64,000 bases of DNA from Parafrankia sp041008525. GTDB lineage: Bacteria; Actinomycetota; Actinomycetes; Frankiales; Frankiaceae. The position numbers and the translations under genes are program-made. Shown here piece after piece: positions 38,517-47,632 of the stretch. The first letter of the stretch is position 1, and every line of letters starts with the position of its first letter. The stretch covers positions 72,471-136,470 of the forward strand of contig NZ_JBFLUG010000005.1 of NCBI RefSeq assembly GCF_041008525.1, given 5' to 3'. A model generated the notes under the pieces. It did not search any database, was not told the DNA's origin, and worked only from the letters and a program-made list of their open reading frames with translations.

Positions 38517-39989
38517 TCAGGACACATCGGAGCCGCTCGGCGCAGCCTGGCGTCCACCGGGCGGGCCAGGGTCAGCTGGCCACCACCATGAGGAGTCGGG
38601 TCCGCTCACCGTCGGCCCGTCCTGCGGGCCGTGACCGTCAGGTCTGCCGGGAGGACCGGGCCAGGACCCGGCCTGCGACCCCGGCCAGCCCGGCATTCCC
38701 TGCCAGCCCGGCATTCCCTGCCAGCCCGGCCAGCCGCCGAGCCACCAGCCCGCCGGCCCCGGCGGGCCCCACGGCATGGCCGGCCCGCCCGCGAACTGCC
38801 GCACGTAGAACTCGCGGCGACGGCGCAGCCACCAGAACCCACCGGCGAGCAGCCCGCCGGCGAGCAGCGTCAGGGCGGTCCCCGAGACGCCGGTCAGCGG
38901 AAGCTCGCCGCCGGGGTCGGCGGTGACGGCGGGCTGCCCGGTCCCCGCACCGGCAACCGCGCCGGCACCGGCCGCCGCCACCGGCCCAGGCGGTTGTGCG
39001 ACCGGCACCGACTCCCCTGCCACGGCCTCCTCCTCGGTGGCCTCCTCGGTGGCCTCCTCCTCAGCCCCGAGCAGGTCGCCCAGCGCGAGGTCCGTCCCCA
39101 GGCCGGGCATTCCCGTGCCGCTCACGACGGCGGAGCCCCGCTGGTTCGCCTGGCTCTGCAGCAACGCGAGCAGCGCCAGAACATCGGTCGGGGTCAGCCC
39201 GCTGGACTGCGGGGGCGGCCAGGCGCCGTCCCGGGCCCCGCTGTCGCCACCGGCACCGGCACCGCCGAGGGCACCGGCACCAGCACGGCCACCAGTGGCG
39301 GCGGCATCGGCGGTATCGGCGCCATCGGTCAGCCCGATCACGAGCACCGTCGCGGACAGCGTGCGCGGCGAGGCCAGCGCCGGCGGAGTTTCCGGTGGCA
39401 CCACCTGCACCAGTCCCGCGCCCGGCCCGGAGACAGGGGCGAGGCCGGGAGGGCCCGCCGGGCCGACACCCGCGGAGCCTGGGCCGGCGTGACCCGAACC
39501 CCCCACCGGGGTGAGGCCTGGCGAGACGCCCGCCGGAAGCGCGGGCGGACTTCCGGTGACCAGGGCGGGCGGCGCACCCACGCCACGGGCAGTGATCAGC
39601 TTGACGCCCGGCGACGCGAAGGAGATCTGTGCCGAAACCCGTCCAGCCCCGTCTGCCGTCACCGCCCGCAGCACCCGACCGCCGGAGGCGACCTCGACAG
39701 CCGTCCCGGGCCCGAACCCGCATCCGTCAAAGGTCGTGATCTCCCCGACCAGCAGACGGGAATGGCCGACCCGGGCCCCCAGGCACCCCTCGCCGGCGAG
39801 GCTCGTTGCCAGGCCGGCTGCGGGAGCGGGAGCGGCACCGGCGAGGAGCACGAACGCGGCCAGGACCAGGCAGAGCGCGGCGCCCAGACGCAGGCGGCGT
39901 CTGGGGGGTGGGGCTGCCACCGGCTCCACACACGCGCCCATCGACCGACCACCCCCACCTGTCGCGGCTGGCGGCGAAGCCGTCAACAT
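38517..39989 (-). CDS. Predicted secreted LPxTG-like protein with long cytoplasmic tail
   Basis: A 490-residue surface-type protein. An N-terminal membrane segment (LRLGAALCLVLAAFVLLAG, about 34-55) acts as signal peptide or anchor. A small folded domain with two Cys follows (residues 60-130). A long Ala/Gly/Pro region comes next. Near residue 363 is ELPLTG, an LPxTG-type sortase motif, then a hydrophobic helix (LTLLAGGLLAGGFWW) and RRRRE. Unlike normal sortase substrates, about 90 residues continue past the basic stop-transfer, rich in Trp/Gly/Pro with six-residue repeats (GWQGMP) encoded by 18-base repeats near 38690-38740. Function is unknown. No sortase is in view. Confidence 0.7.
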   Translation of the reverse strand: MLTASPPAATGGGGRSMGACVEPVAAPPPRRRLRLGAALCLVLAAFVLLAGAAPAPAAGLATSLAGEGCLGARVGHSRLLVGEITTFDGCGFGPGTAVEVASGGRVLRAVTADGAGRVSAQISFASPGVKLITARGVGAPPALVTGSPPALPAGVSPGLTPVGGSGHAGPGSAGVGPAGPPGLAPVSGPGAGLVQVVPPETPPALASPRTLSATVLVIGLTDGADTADAAATGGRAGAGALGGAGAGGDSGARDGAWPPPQSSGLTPTDVLALLALLQSQANQRGSAVVSGTGMPGLGTDLALGDLLGAEEEATEEATEEEAVAGESVPVAQPPGPVAAAGAGAVAGAGTGQPAVTADPGGELPLTGVSGTALTLLAGGLLAGGFWWLRRRREFYVRQFAGGPAMPWGPPGPAGWWLGGWPGWQGMPGWQGMPGWPGSQAGSWPGPPGRPDGHGPQDGPTVSGPDSSWWWPADPGPPGGRQAAPSGSDVS

Positions 39990-40034
39990 CAGAGAGCTTA
40001 GAAACGACTACTCTCCGTGTCCATAGCTTGCGGC

Positions 40035-41006
40035 TCAGAGCCGGGGAAACTCCCGGCCGGCCTGCTCACCCGTCTCCAGCAGGCCCGCCGCCGCTCCGAC
40101 GATGCGCGGGTCGGGGTGCCCGATGACCGAGTCGTCCCGGCCGGTGTAGTCAAGCCGGGATAGGACATAGCGCAGTGCCTCCACCCGGGCGCGGCGCTTG
40201 TCGTTGCTTTTGATGACGGTCCACGGGGCCTCGGGAATGTCCGTGTAGAAGAACATGGACTCCTTCGCCTCGGTGTAGGCGTCCCACCGGTCGAGGGCGG
40301 CCAGGTCGACGGGACTCAGCTTCCACTGCCGAACGGGGTCGATCTGACGGATGAGAAAACGGGTCTGCTGCTCACTGCGCGAGACGGAGAACCACAGCTT
40401 GATGAGATGAATGCCGCTCTGGACGAGCATCCGCTCGAGCTCGGGCGTCTGGCGGAGAAACTCGCGGTACTCGTCCTGGGTGCAGAACCCCATCACTCGC
40501 TCGACCCCGGCGCGGTTGTACCAGGACCGGTCGAACATGACAATCTCGCCGGCCGTGGGAAGGTGCGCGACATAGCGCTGGAAATACCAGGACCCGCGCT
40601 CGGTCTCGGTCGGCTTCTCCAGCGCCACGATCCGCGCCCCGCGTGGGTTCAGGTGCTCGGTGAACCGTTTGATGGTGCCGCCCTTGCCGGCCGCGTCCCG
40701 CCCCTCGAAGACGAGAACCACCCGCTGACCGGTCTCCTTCGCCCAGTACTGCAGCTTCAGCAGCTCGATCTGCAGCAGCCGCTTCTCCTTCTCGTAGGCG
40801 TCACGTGACAGCCGCTGCGTGTACGGGTAGTTCTCACGCCAGGTGTCGATGGAGGTCCCGTCCGGGCGCAGCAGGGTGGCGTCGTCGGCGTCCTCCTCAA
40901 CCACCCGCAGTTCGTCGACATTCACGCCGAGGTACTCGATCGGCAGCTTGCGGGGAAGTGTCCCGACAGGCCGCGGACCGGATTTTTCCGTGATCAGTTC
41001 GCTCAT
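40035..41006 (-). CDS. ppk2: Polyphosphate kinase 2
   Basis: Cytoplasmic PPK2-family enzyme that transfers phosphate between polyphosphate and nucleotides. It has 323 residues from ATG 41004-41006, which has GGAGG six bases upstream; an earlier in-frame ATG lacks this. Walker A is FEGRDAAGKGGTIK, Walker B is MFDRSWYNRAGVERVMGF, and the lid carries SRSEQQTRFLIRQIDPVRQW. It is a single-domain form, class I-like in length, so GDP or ADP phosphorylation from polyphosphate is likely. No ppx or ppk1 is nearby. Confidence 0.94.
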   Translation of the reverse strand: MSELITEKSGPRPVGTLPRKLPIEYLGVNVDELRVVEEDADDATLLRPDGTSIDTWRENYPYTQRLSRDAYEKEKRLLQIELLKLQYWAKETGQRVVLVFEGRDAAGKGGTIKRFTEHLNPRGARIVALEKPTETERGSWYFQRYVAHLPTAGEIVMFDRSWYNRAGVERVMGFCTQDEYREFLRQTPELERMLVQSGIHLIKLWFSVSRSEQQTRFLIRQIDPVRQWKLSPVDLAALDRWDAYTEAKESMFFYTDIPEAPWTVIKSNDKRRARVEALRYVLSRLDYTGRDDSVIGHPDPRIVGAAAGLLETGEQAGREFPRL

Positions 41007-41266
41007 CGCAGCCTCCGGTGGCGTCTCGCTCGGCATCGCGGGCGGCACACGTCCGTCGGTCAGTGCCTACCCGTTCCGGGCGTGCGGATGGGGGCGTGCC
41101 GGACCGGACCCGGTCACGCCTGGTCAGGCCCGGATGTGTCGTGCCCGATCCCATCACCAGCCCGGCCGGATGGGTCTGCCCGAGCTGGGTGTTCATCACC
41201 TGTTTGCCGGGAAAGCACCTTGCCACGCCCGGCGGCGGCCGGTTGTCCGCCGCCGACGGGCCCAGG

Positions 41267-43024
41267 TCAGTCCTCGAGGAGCTGGTCCCAGACGGTGAAG
41301 CGGATGACGCTGACCCCGTTGTCGTAGGACTCCACCCGCCCCGCGGCGATACGACGGGTCTCCACACCAAGCGCGCAGAACCGGACACCATCGTGGTTGT
41401 CGAGAGTGCCGACAGGACGGGAACGCAGGTCCTGCGCACACCCGGCCGCAGTCGGCTCACCGGGACCGCTCCACTGGGCGAGCCTGTTCCCCAGCAGCTT
41501 CCCCGACAGCACATGGAAGTCGCGCGAGGCGTCCGTGACGGTCAGCGGCACCGTTTCGATGGCCAGCGAATCCCGGTCCCAGACGTTCTCGTACAGCCAT
41601 AGCGTGTCCTCGGCCCAGACCCCTGTCGACGACGTCCCGGCCGGCCCGGTTCCTGACGGTGCCGCCGCGCTCGGACCCACCTCGGCAGGCGGCGGGCCCG
41701 TCCCGGACGCCGACGCGGACGCGGACGCGGACAGGGAGGCCAGCGCCGAGACGACCGGCTGGTCCGCCGCCGACCGCCCGTCCCGGTCGTCGGGCGAAGC
41801 TCCCGCGAGAGCGATGGCGATGCCGATCACCAGGAGCACCAGCACCGCGCCGGATCCACCGAAGATCCACGGCACCCAGACCGGACGCTTGGGCGCAGCC
41901 GATATCTCGCCCTCGGCCGCATCATCCTTCGCGTCCATCGCGGTCACGGTCACGGTCACGGGAGCAGCGGGGGCGGGCGCGGGCGCGGAGCTGGCTGCGA
42001 CCTCGACGGTGGACCGCTCGGCGGGCGCCGCCGGTGAAGGCTCAGGCCTCGAGGGAACCGCACCGGCGTCGGGTTCCACAGCCGCGAGTGGAGCAAGCTG
42101 GTAGCGGGTGATCTCGCCGGCGACCGTGGCGGGCAGCCAGCCCTCGCCGACCCGCAGCCGTTCGTCCGTGGACGCCTGTCGGCACAGCTCGATGAGTTCC
42201 GCCGGACGCGGGCGATCCCCCGGTGCCTTCTCCACGCACCGGGCCAGTACCGCCCGGATCTGGTCGGGGCAGCGCCGCCAGTTCGGGCTCTCGTACGCGA
42301 TCCGGTGGAACACCGCGCTGTCGACGCCGAACGGCAGCTCGCCGGTGGCGGCGTAGTAGGCCGTCGACCCCAGTGCGAACACGTCACCGGGGGGACCCAG
42401 ATCGTCGCCGCGCACCCGTTCCGGGGCCATGAACGCGGGCGTCCCGAAAAGGACGCTCGGATGGGTGCGTGAACTCGAGCCCTCGACAGCCCGGGAGATC
42501 CCGAAATCGATCACCCTGGGACCGTCAGTGGCCAGAATGATGTTTCCCGGTTTCAGATCGCGGTGGATCACGCCGGCACCGTGAATCGACTCCAGCGCCT
42601 CCGCCACCCCGGCCACCAGCATGAGGATGCTCTCGACCGGCAGCGGGCCGTGGCGGGCGATCGCCACGGCGAGCGACGGCGCGGCCACGTAGGCCGTGGC
42701 GAGCCACGGCAGGCGGGCGTCGGCATCCGCCGCGACGACCGGCGCGGTGAACAGGCCCTGCACCCGCGCGGCGATGGCGACCTCACGCGCGAAACGGCGC
42801 CGGAACTCCAGGTCGGCGCCGAACTCCGCGCGGGCCTGCTTGAGTGCGACCGGCCGCCCGCCCGGGGTGTAGGAGAGGTAGACCGTGCCCATGCCGCCCT
42901 CGCCGATCCGGGCCCGGGTCAGAAACCCGCCGATCTCCCGGGGATCCTGCGGCGTGAGCGGAGTCAGGACGGCTTCCCACTCCGGTTCCGATTCTCCGGA
43001 CGAATCCCGCGGGGCACTGGTCAT
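41267..43024 (-). CDS. Transmembrane Ser/Thr protein kinase
   Basis: PknB-type receptor kinase of 585 residues from ATG 43022-43024, with GGAGG upstream. The kinase domain (about 25-285) has the Gly loop IGEGGMGTVY, ATP lysine VALKQAR, catalytic loop VIHRDLKPGNII, VIDFGISRA and APERVRGDD. All key residues are present, so it should be active. A Pro/Ala/Val-rich juxtamembrane linker leads to one membrane helix near 382-406 (IFGGSGAVLVLLVIGIAIAL). An extracytoplasmic Ser/Ala stalk and a domain of about 120 residues with two Cys follow, not a PASTA domain, so the ligand is unknown. A TATAAT -10 element lies 44 bases upstream. Confidence 0.92.
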   Translation of the reverse strand: MTSAPRDSSGESEPEWEAVLTPLTPQDPREIGGFLTRARIGEGGMGTVYLSYTPGGRPVALKQARAEFGADLEFRRRFAREVAIAARVQGLFTAPVVAADADARLPWLATAYVAAPSLAVAIARHGPLPVESILMLVAGVAEALESIHGAGVIHRDLKPGNIILATDGPRVIDFGISRAVEGSSSRTHPSVLFGTPAFMAPERVRGDDLGPPGDVFALGSTAYYAATGELPFGVDSAVFHRIAYESPNWRRCPDQIRAVLARCVEKAPGDRPRPAELIELCRQASTDERLRVGEGWLPATVAGEITRYQLAPLAAVEPDAGAVPSRPEPSPAAPAERSTVEVAASSAPAPAPAAPVTVTVTAMDAKDDAAEGEISAAPKRPVWVPWIFGGSGAVLVLLVIGIAIALAGASPDDRDGRSAADQPVVSALASLSASASASASGTGPPPAEVGPSAAAPSGTGPAGTSSTGVWAEDTLWLYENVWDRDSLAIETVPLTVTDASRDFHVLSGKLLGNRLAQWSGPGEPTAAGCAQDLRSRPVGTLDNHDGVRFCALGVETRRIAAGRVESYDNGVSVIRFTVWDQLLED

Positions 43025-43067
43025 CGTCGTCCTCCGGGGGCAGGCGCAGCCGACGCCACACAATGAA

Positions 43068-43073
43068 ATTATA
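43068..43073 (-). promoter_or_regulatory. -10 element of the Ser/Thr kinase gene
   Basis: The minus strand reads TATAAT in an AT-rich patch that stands out in this GC-rich sequence, about 44 bases before the kinase start. A matching -35 is not convincing. Confidence 0.45.
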
Positions 43074-43130
43074 GGCAAATACCGTCAGTGGCCGACCCGC
43101 CCGGGTGCCCTCCGCCGGAGCCGGGCCGGA

Positions 43131-43745
43131 TCAGGGTTCCATGACGAGGCAGGTGGTGCTGGCCGTGGCCACGACGCGGCCGTTCACGTCCCGGACATCA
43201 CCTTCGGCAAACGCGGCCCGGCGACCGGGCCGCACAATCCATCCGTGCGCGGTCAGGGTGTTCGCCCGGCCGGGGATGACACTGACGGGGCGCACATAAC
43301 TGACCTTGAGCTCCAGGGAGGTGTAGGCGACCCCGGCAGCCAGCGTGGTGTGCACCGCGCAGGCGGTGACGGTGTCCAGCAGAGTGCAGACGAGCCCGCC
43401 GTGCACAACGCCGATCGGGTTGTACGCGGACTCGTCCGGCTCGCAGGTGAAGACCACGTCACCGACCTCGACCGAGACCGGGCGGAAGTCGAACACCTGG
43501 GAGATGGGCGGTGGCGGAACCGTCCCGGCCACCATGCCGCGCAGGAAATCCAGGCCGGACATTCCCATACCCAGCGCAGCGGTGGCGGCAGGGTCGTCCC
43601 AGCTGATGGTTTTCTGCCGCCGGGCAGCGGTGCGCTGTTCCCCGATCCCTCCGGGGGGAGACGTTTCCGCTGACGCTCCGCCGTGCCCCGGCCCGGTGGG
43701 CTGCGGCTCGACGGGTACGCGCGTTTCCGGGGTTGGCGATGGCAT
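43131..43745 (-). CDS. PaaI-like hotdog-fold thioesterase
   Basis: Predicted acyl-CoA thioesterase of 204 residues from ATG 43743-43745. The first 45 residues are a Pro/Gly-rich lead. The hotdog domain shows NPIGVVHGGLVCTLLDTVTACAV, where the HGG and Asp form the active site, then YTSLELKVSYVRPV and GRRAAFAEGDVRD. Family members hydrolyse aromatic or short acyl-CoA thioesters. The gene stands alone; a metabolic partner cannot be named from neighbours. Confidence 0.87.
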   Translation of the reverse strand: MPSPTPETRVPVEPQPTGPGHGGASAETSPPGGIGEQRTAARRQKTISWDDPAATAALGMGMSGLDFLRGMVAGTVPPPPISQVFDFRPVSVEVGDVVFTCEPDESAYNPIGVVHGGLVCTLLDTVTACAVHTTLAAGVAYTSLELKVSYVRPVSVIPGRANTLTAHGWIVRPGRRAAFAEGDVRDVNGRVVATASTTCLVMEP

Positions 43746-43821
43746 GGTCCGGAGCCTAACCCGGGCTGGCGGGCCATTCGAACGGATGCGGACGTCCGTC
43801 GGCACCCGCCCGCACGGACAG

Positions 43822-44262
43822 TCAGTCGGCCGCGGCTCCGGCGCCGGATGCGGCGCCACCCGGTGCCCTGGCGCCCGTCCCGCCGCCACCCGGCGCGCCG
43901 CCGTCGACGGCGGCGATCAGCCGGGACGTCCTGGCGGTCACGTGGGCGGCGAAGCGGTCAGCCCAGTCATCGGTCACGGAGGCAGCGGCGACCAGTGCGG
44001 ACAGTGCGACGTCCAACAGTTCGTCCACCAGATGCTGCTCGGAGGAGAACCCCTTGCGCGGGTTCTGGCCCCGCAGCCCGATCAGCGCCGCGCTCGCCTC
44101 GCCGCACTCCTCCGCCACCTTGACCACCCGCAGCGCCAGCGCCTCGTCGGGCCCGATCGACCGCCGGCCGTCGTTCACGTCGAGCGCGCGCACGGCGGCG
44201 TCGATCGCGGCGACAGGCAGCGGGGCGCCCGGCCTCGCCGGGCTGCTCGGGGGGATGTCCAC
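43822..44262 (-). CDS. MazG-like nucleotide pyrophosphohydrolase family protein
   Basis: A 146-residue protein from GTG 44260-44262 (VDIPPSSPARPG). The helical metal site typical of the all-alpha NTP-pyrophosphatase family is seen as VAEECGEASAALIG (ExxE) followed by LVDELLDVALSALV (ExxD). Such enzymes hydrolyse (d)NTPs to monophosphates. The C-terminal 30 residues are Gly/Ala-rich and probably disordered. It is divergent from the gene at 44326. Confidence 0.75.
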   Translation of the reverse strand: MDIPPSSPARPGAPLPVAAIDAAVRALDVNDGRRSIGPDEALALRVVKVAEECGEASAALIGLRGQNPRKGFSSEQHLVDELLDVALSALVAAASVTDDWADRFAAHVTARTSRLIAAVDGGAPGGGGTGARAPGGAASGAGAAAD

Positions 44263-44325
44263 CGCCCCGACGGTACCGGCCCGGGCAGACCCGCCCGCCG
44301 CACCGCGACGAGCAAGAATGGGACC

Positions 44326-44736
44326 ATGCGCCTGGGCATCGCCCATCACTTCGGCTGGGCCGTGGCGGTCGCGGCCGGTGCCGACCTCCGGGTCGCCGAC
44401 CGCAGACGGATCAAGCTGATCGAACCCGGCGTCGCGACCGCACCGATCCACCACGAGGGCAAGGCCCTCGACGACGCCGCCGCCGCGGCCCTGGTCGAGC
44501 ACGCCCGGGCATCGGCTCGTCGGGCGACGGCGACGGCGGCGGCGCTGGACGAACTCGCCGCCGCTCTGCCCGAACCGGTCGTGTCGATCTCGCTCCGGGC
44601 CTGGCCGGCGGACTTCCCCACCGACATCGCCGTCCAGCGCCGGGCTCCGTACGAGAGCCAGGCCGATTCGGTCATGTACCGCCAGGTGCTGACGGAACTC
44701 GCCCGCGCCCGACTGACGGTCAGCCTGAGCAGGTGA
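44326..44736 (+). CDS. Conserved actinobacterial hypothetical protein
   Basis: A 136-residue protein from ATG 44326 (MRLGIAHHFGWAVAVAAGAD). It begins with a beta-strand pattern and a His-Phe-Gly stretch, followed by an Ala-rich helix and SISLRAWPADFPTDIAVQRR. The arrangement resembles small actinobacterial hypotheticals; no function can be given. Its last 17 bases overlap the 3' end of the convergent lamin-tail gene, so the C-terminus may have been altered by that neighbour. Confidence 0.55.
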   Translation: MRLGIAHHFGWAVAVAAGADLRVADRRRIKLIEPGVATAPIHHEGKALDDAAAAALVEHARASARRATATAAALDELAAALPEPVVSISLRAWPADFPTDIAVQRRAPYESQADSVMYRQVLTELARARLTVSLSR

Positions 44737-46117
44737 CGGCGCCCCGCCGCAGGGCGTGGCTGGCGTCGTTGCTGTCATCGGACCAGACGACCGGCTTGCG
44801 GCCCGCCGAGCAGGTCTCCGCCGGCGCGATGGCGAACCCCTCGTTGTTGTAGTTCGACATGCCGGTCGGACGCGCGTACACCGCGGTGGCGGCGAACCGG
44901 CCCTGGGCGTTGACATCCAGCGTCGCGGTGCGGCCCTGGCAGGTGTCGTCGCAGGCCGCCCACAGGTGGCCGGTCGCCGGCTCGAACTCCAGGTCCATGA
45001 CGCCCGCGAGACCGCTGGTGATCGTGGCGATCCGGGTGTAGCCGCCGCCGGCCTGGTCGAGCGCGTAGGCGTAGACGGTCCCGTTGGCCTCCAACCCGAC
45101 GAAGTACAGGCCGCTGCCGTGACCCGGGTACGCGGCCGGGGTGTAGACGGCTCCGGCATGCTCGTCGTGGAAGCCGTGTGCGGTGAGGTAGGAGTCCGGG
45201 ATCCACGAGATGGCCTCGAGCCCGCTGTTGGCCGCCACCGCGGGCAGATCGGCGGTGAGGTTCCACTCCGCGGTCGCGTTCAGCGAGGTCGCCGTGGAGG
45301 CGATGTCGTAGCGAAGCACCTTCAGCAGGCTGGTGCTGTCGCTGCTGTTGTTTCGCTCGGTGGCGACCAGCGCGCCGTCCGGGGTGATGACGACACCTTC
45401 CGCGTCGGGGTCGCCGGACCCGTTCGCGTAACGCAGGGTCTTCCCGCTCCCCCAGCCGCCGGACGTGTCAGGGGCCCAGTTCGTGCCACTCGGGACGAGA
45501 CGGTAGAGGCGCCCGGCGCCGTTCTTCACCGCCCAGAGAACACTGGAGTTCTGGAAGGACAGCCCACTCAGGTTGGTTCCGAAAACGTTCGTGCCGTCCG
45601 CGACGGCCACGGCTGAATCGCCGGGCCAGGCGGTGACCGGAACCGGGCAGGAGTTCGCCGCGCCGCGGGTCGGCACCGTCGTCGTGGCGAAGGCTCCGGT
45701 GCCGTCCGGGCACCGCCCGTAGGTCGTCGACGCATGCGACGTCCACGAATAGGAGTCCACCAGCGACGTGCCGCCGGCCTGGTACAGACGCACCGAGTCC
45801 GAACTGCCGAGGCCGAACTCCGGGTCGACATCGAGGACCACCCGGCCGCCGGGCACGAGCGACGTCCCCGACGCGACCGTGAAAGCATGCGAGTTGTCGT
45901 TGTCCTTCACGACCCAGTCGGAAATACTCACCGACGTCCCGCCGGTGTTCACGAGTTCCACCCAGTCACCGGGCGAACCCCCGCTCGACTCGACCTCGTT
46001 GATCCGGATGCTGGCCGGGCCGTCCGCCGAGGCCGGCAGGACAGACAGGCCGAGCGAGACAAAGGCCAGGAAAACAGCGACGGTCAGTCGCGTTCTTCCA
46101 CGGGAGGATCCGGACAC
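44720..46117 (-). CDS. Secreted lamin-tail-domain protein with beta-propeller-like region
   Basis: An exported protein of 465 residues from GTG 46115-46117, with AAGGAG seven bases upstream. The signal peptide is about residues 1-31, with hydrophobic core LTVAVFLAFVSLGLSVL and predicted cleavage after ASA. The lamin-tail-like domain (about 33-140) has IRINEVESSGGSPGDWVELVN and ISDWVVKDND. The rest (150-465) has repeated strand motifs such as FQNSSVLWAVKNGAGRLYR, GVVITPDGALVATE and MDLEFEPATGHLWAACDD, like esterase- or SdiA-regulated-type propellers. Such proteins are often extracellular and nuclease- or phosphatase-associated, but the activity here is unproven. Confidence 0.8.
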   Translation of the reverse strand: MSGSSRGRTRLTVAVFLAFVSLGLSVLPASADGPASIRINEVESSGGSPGDWVELVNTGGTSVSISDWVVKDNDNSHAFTVASGTSLVPGGRVVLDVDPEFGLGSSDSVRLYQAGGTSLVDSYSWTSHASTTYGRCPDGTGAFATTTVPTRGAANSCPVPVTAWPGDSAVAVADGTNVFGTNLSGLSFQNSSVLWAVKNGAGRLYRLVPSGTNWAPDTSGGWGSGKTLRYANGSGDPDAEGVVITPDGALVATERNNSSDSTSLLKVLRYDIASTATSLNATAEWNLTADLPAVAANSGLEAISWIPDSYLTAHGFHDEHAGAVYTPAAYPGHGSGLYFVGLEANGTVYAYALDQAGGGYTRIATITSGLAGVMDLEFEPATGHLWAACDDTCQGRTATLDVNAQGRFAATAVYARPTGMSNYNNEGFAIAPAETCSAGRKPVVWSDDSNDASHALRRGAVTCSG

Positions 46118-46286
46118 GCAGCCACTCCTTCGCGCGGGGCAGACAGCAGGAGAAAGCACACTGTGCTCACTGCCGAAAGCCTCCCGCGCCCCGCGGACCG
46201 GAGCCTGAACCCGCGGCCAACACGACCCGCAGTCTGGATGACCACGCGTCACGGCGACGCAGGGTCGGCCCGTCAGGTTCGGCCCG

Positions 46287-46643
46287 TCAGGCCCGCTGGT
46301 TGCGACGCTGCTCGCGACGAGCCCGGGCGCCAGGCGGCGTCTGCGGGACCTCGTCGGCGCGGCTCGTCAGGTGCTTGTGGCGGTAGCCGCGCTCGTCCAG
46401 CCACGCCAGCACGCGGGTCTCACCCCGCGCTGCCACCGCGGCCGCTTCAGCGTCGGCGGTTATCTCGAACCGGAAGGTGAAGAACGGCCGGGCGTCGATC
46501 TCGTAGGTGAGGGTGCCTTCGGGGGTGAAGGCGGCGCACAACGGTTCATGCTCCGCGGCGTGCGCCGCCAGGTCGGCACGCTGCTCTGCCGTGAGATCGG
46601 CGAAGGCGCCGCGGACGATGACTCGGAAGGTTCGGGCGCTCAC
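46287..46643 (-). CDS. DUF6204 family protein
   Basis: A small soluble protein of 118 residues from GTG 46641-46643 (VSARTFRVIVRGAFADLT). The pattern FTPEGTLTYEIDARPFFTFRFEI and the C-terminal WLDERGYRHKHLTSRADEV fit an actinobacterial family of unknown function named DUF6204. The last 20 residues are strongly basic (ARARREQRRNQRA). It stands alone, downstream of the oxidoreductase gene on the same strand after about 50 bases, and may be co-transcribed with it. Confidence 0.72.
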   Translation of the reverse strand: MSARTFRVIVRGAFADLTAEQRADLAAHAAEHEPLCAAFTPEGTLTYEIDARPFFTFRFEITADAEAAAVAARGETRVLAWLDERGYRHKHLTSRADEVPQTPPGARARREQRRNQRA

Positions 46644-46692
46644 TGGCCCCACGGAACCATCCCAACGCGTTCCTGTCCACGGAATTTCGGGG

Positions 46693-47619
46693 TCAGGACA
46701 GCAGGGCCTCAGCATATCGGCGCAACAACCCACCGAAAGGACCGGAACCCGCGTCGCCACCGGCGTCACCGGTGATACGCAGGACAACCTGGTCAGCTCC
46801 GGCAGCGTGGTACTCGCGGACGCGGGCGACAATGGAGTCGACGTCTCCCCAGGCGGTCACCGCGTCGAGAAACCTCGGTGCAAGGCCGTCGATCTCCGGC
46901 TCCGTGAATCCCATGCGGAGGAAACTGCGCCGGTAGCCAGGTGTGGTGACGAAGAACCGCAGGCTCTCCGCTGCCGTCGCCCGCGCGCTGTCCGGATCGG
47001 CCTCGGGAATCACCGCCACCAGCACCGCCAGCGCCGGGCCTGCACCGAGAGTCGCCCGTGCCTGCCTCACGTAATCCGGAGTGACCAGGTAGGGGTAGGC
47101 GCCGGACGCCCGCTCACGGGCCAGTGTGAGGACGGCCGGACCGAGCGCGGCAAGAACCCGCGAGGACGCGGGCACGATTCCAGCACTGGTTCCGGCCTCA
47201 CGCCCGTCCAGGATGTCGAGATAGGCGTTGAGGGTCCGCAACGGCCGGGGCCCGTGCGCGCCGCCGAGACCGACCACGAACCGGCCGGGGAACGACTCCT
47301 CGAGCTCCGCGTAGGTACGCGCCACCTCGGCCGCCGGCACCACGTCCACCGGGATGATGCCGCTGGCCACCTGGATCTGCCCCGTCGCCCGCACGACCCG
47401 GTCGATGACGGGCAGGTTGTTGCCCTGGCCACCCGCCAGCCACACCGTCGAGTAGCCGGCCGCCTCCGCCTCCCGCGCGAGATCGACCTCCGCGCCGGGA
47501 AGGCCCGGTGCGAGCCCGGAGGCCGCGATGCCGATGGGTCCGAGAGTCACCACGCTCCGCACAACCGGCAGCCGTCCGTCCGTGTTCCCCGCCATCGGCC
47601 CACAGGGCGCGGCCGTCAC
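46693..47619 (-). CDS. Luciferase-like (LLM) F420-dependent oxidoreductase family protein
   Basis: TIM-barrel flavin- or F420-dependent oxidoreductase. As given the product is 308 residues; the second start at ATG 47593-47595 gives 300. Family motifs are LAREAEAAGYSTVWLAGGQG, ATGQIQVASGIIPVDV, FVVGLGGAHGPRPLRTLNAYLD, and the C-terminal GDVDSIVARVREYHAAGADQVVLRI. The substrate is unknown. The compact size fits the short F420-using subgroup of actinobacteria rather than bacterial luciferase itself. Confidence 0.84.
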   Translation of the reverse strand: MTAAPCGPMAGNTDGRLPVVRSVVTLGPIGIAASGLAPGLPGAEVDLAREAEAAGYSTVWLAGGQGNNLPVIDRVVRATGQIQVASGIIPVDVVPAAEVARTYAELEESFPGRFVVGLGGAHGPRPLRTLNAYLDILDGREAGTSAGIVPASSRVLAALGPAVLTLARERASGAYPYLVTPDYVRQARATLGAGPALAVLVAVIPEADPDSARATAAESLRFFVTTPGYRRSFLRMGFTEPEIDGLAPRFLDAVTAWGDVDSIVARVREYHAAGADQVVLRITGDAGGDAGSGPFGGLLRRYAEALLS

Positions 47620-47632
47620 GTCCGTCGATCTG

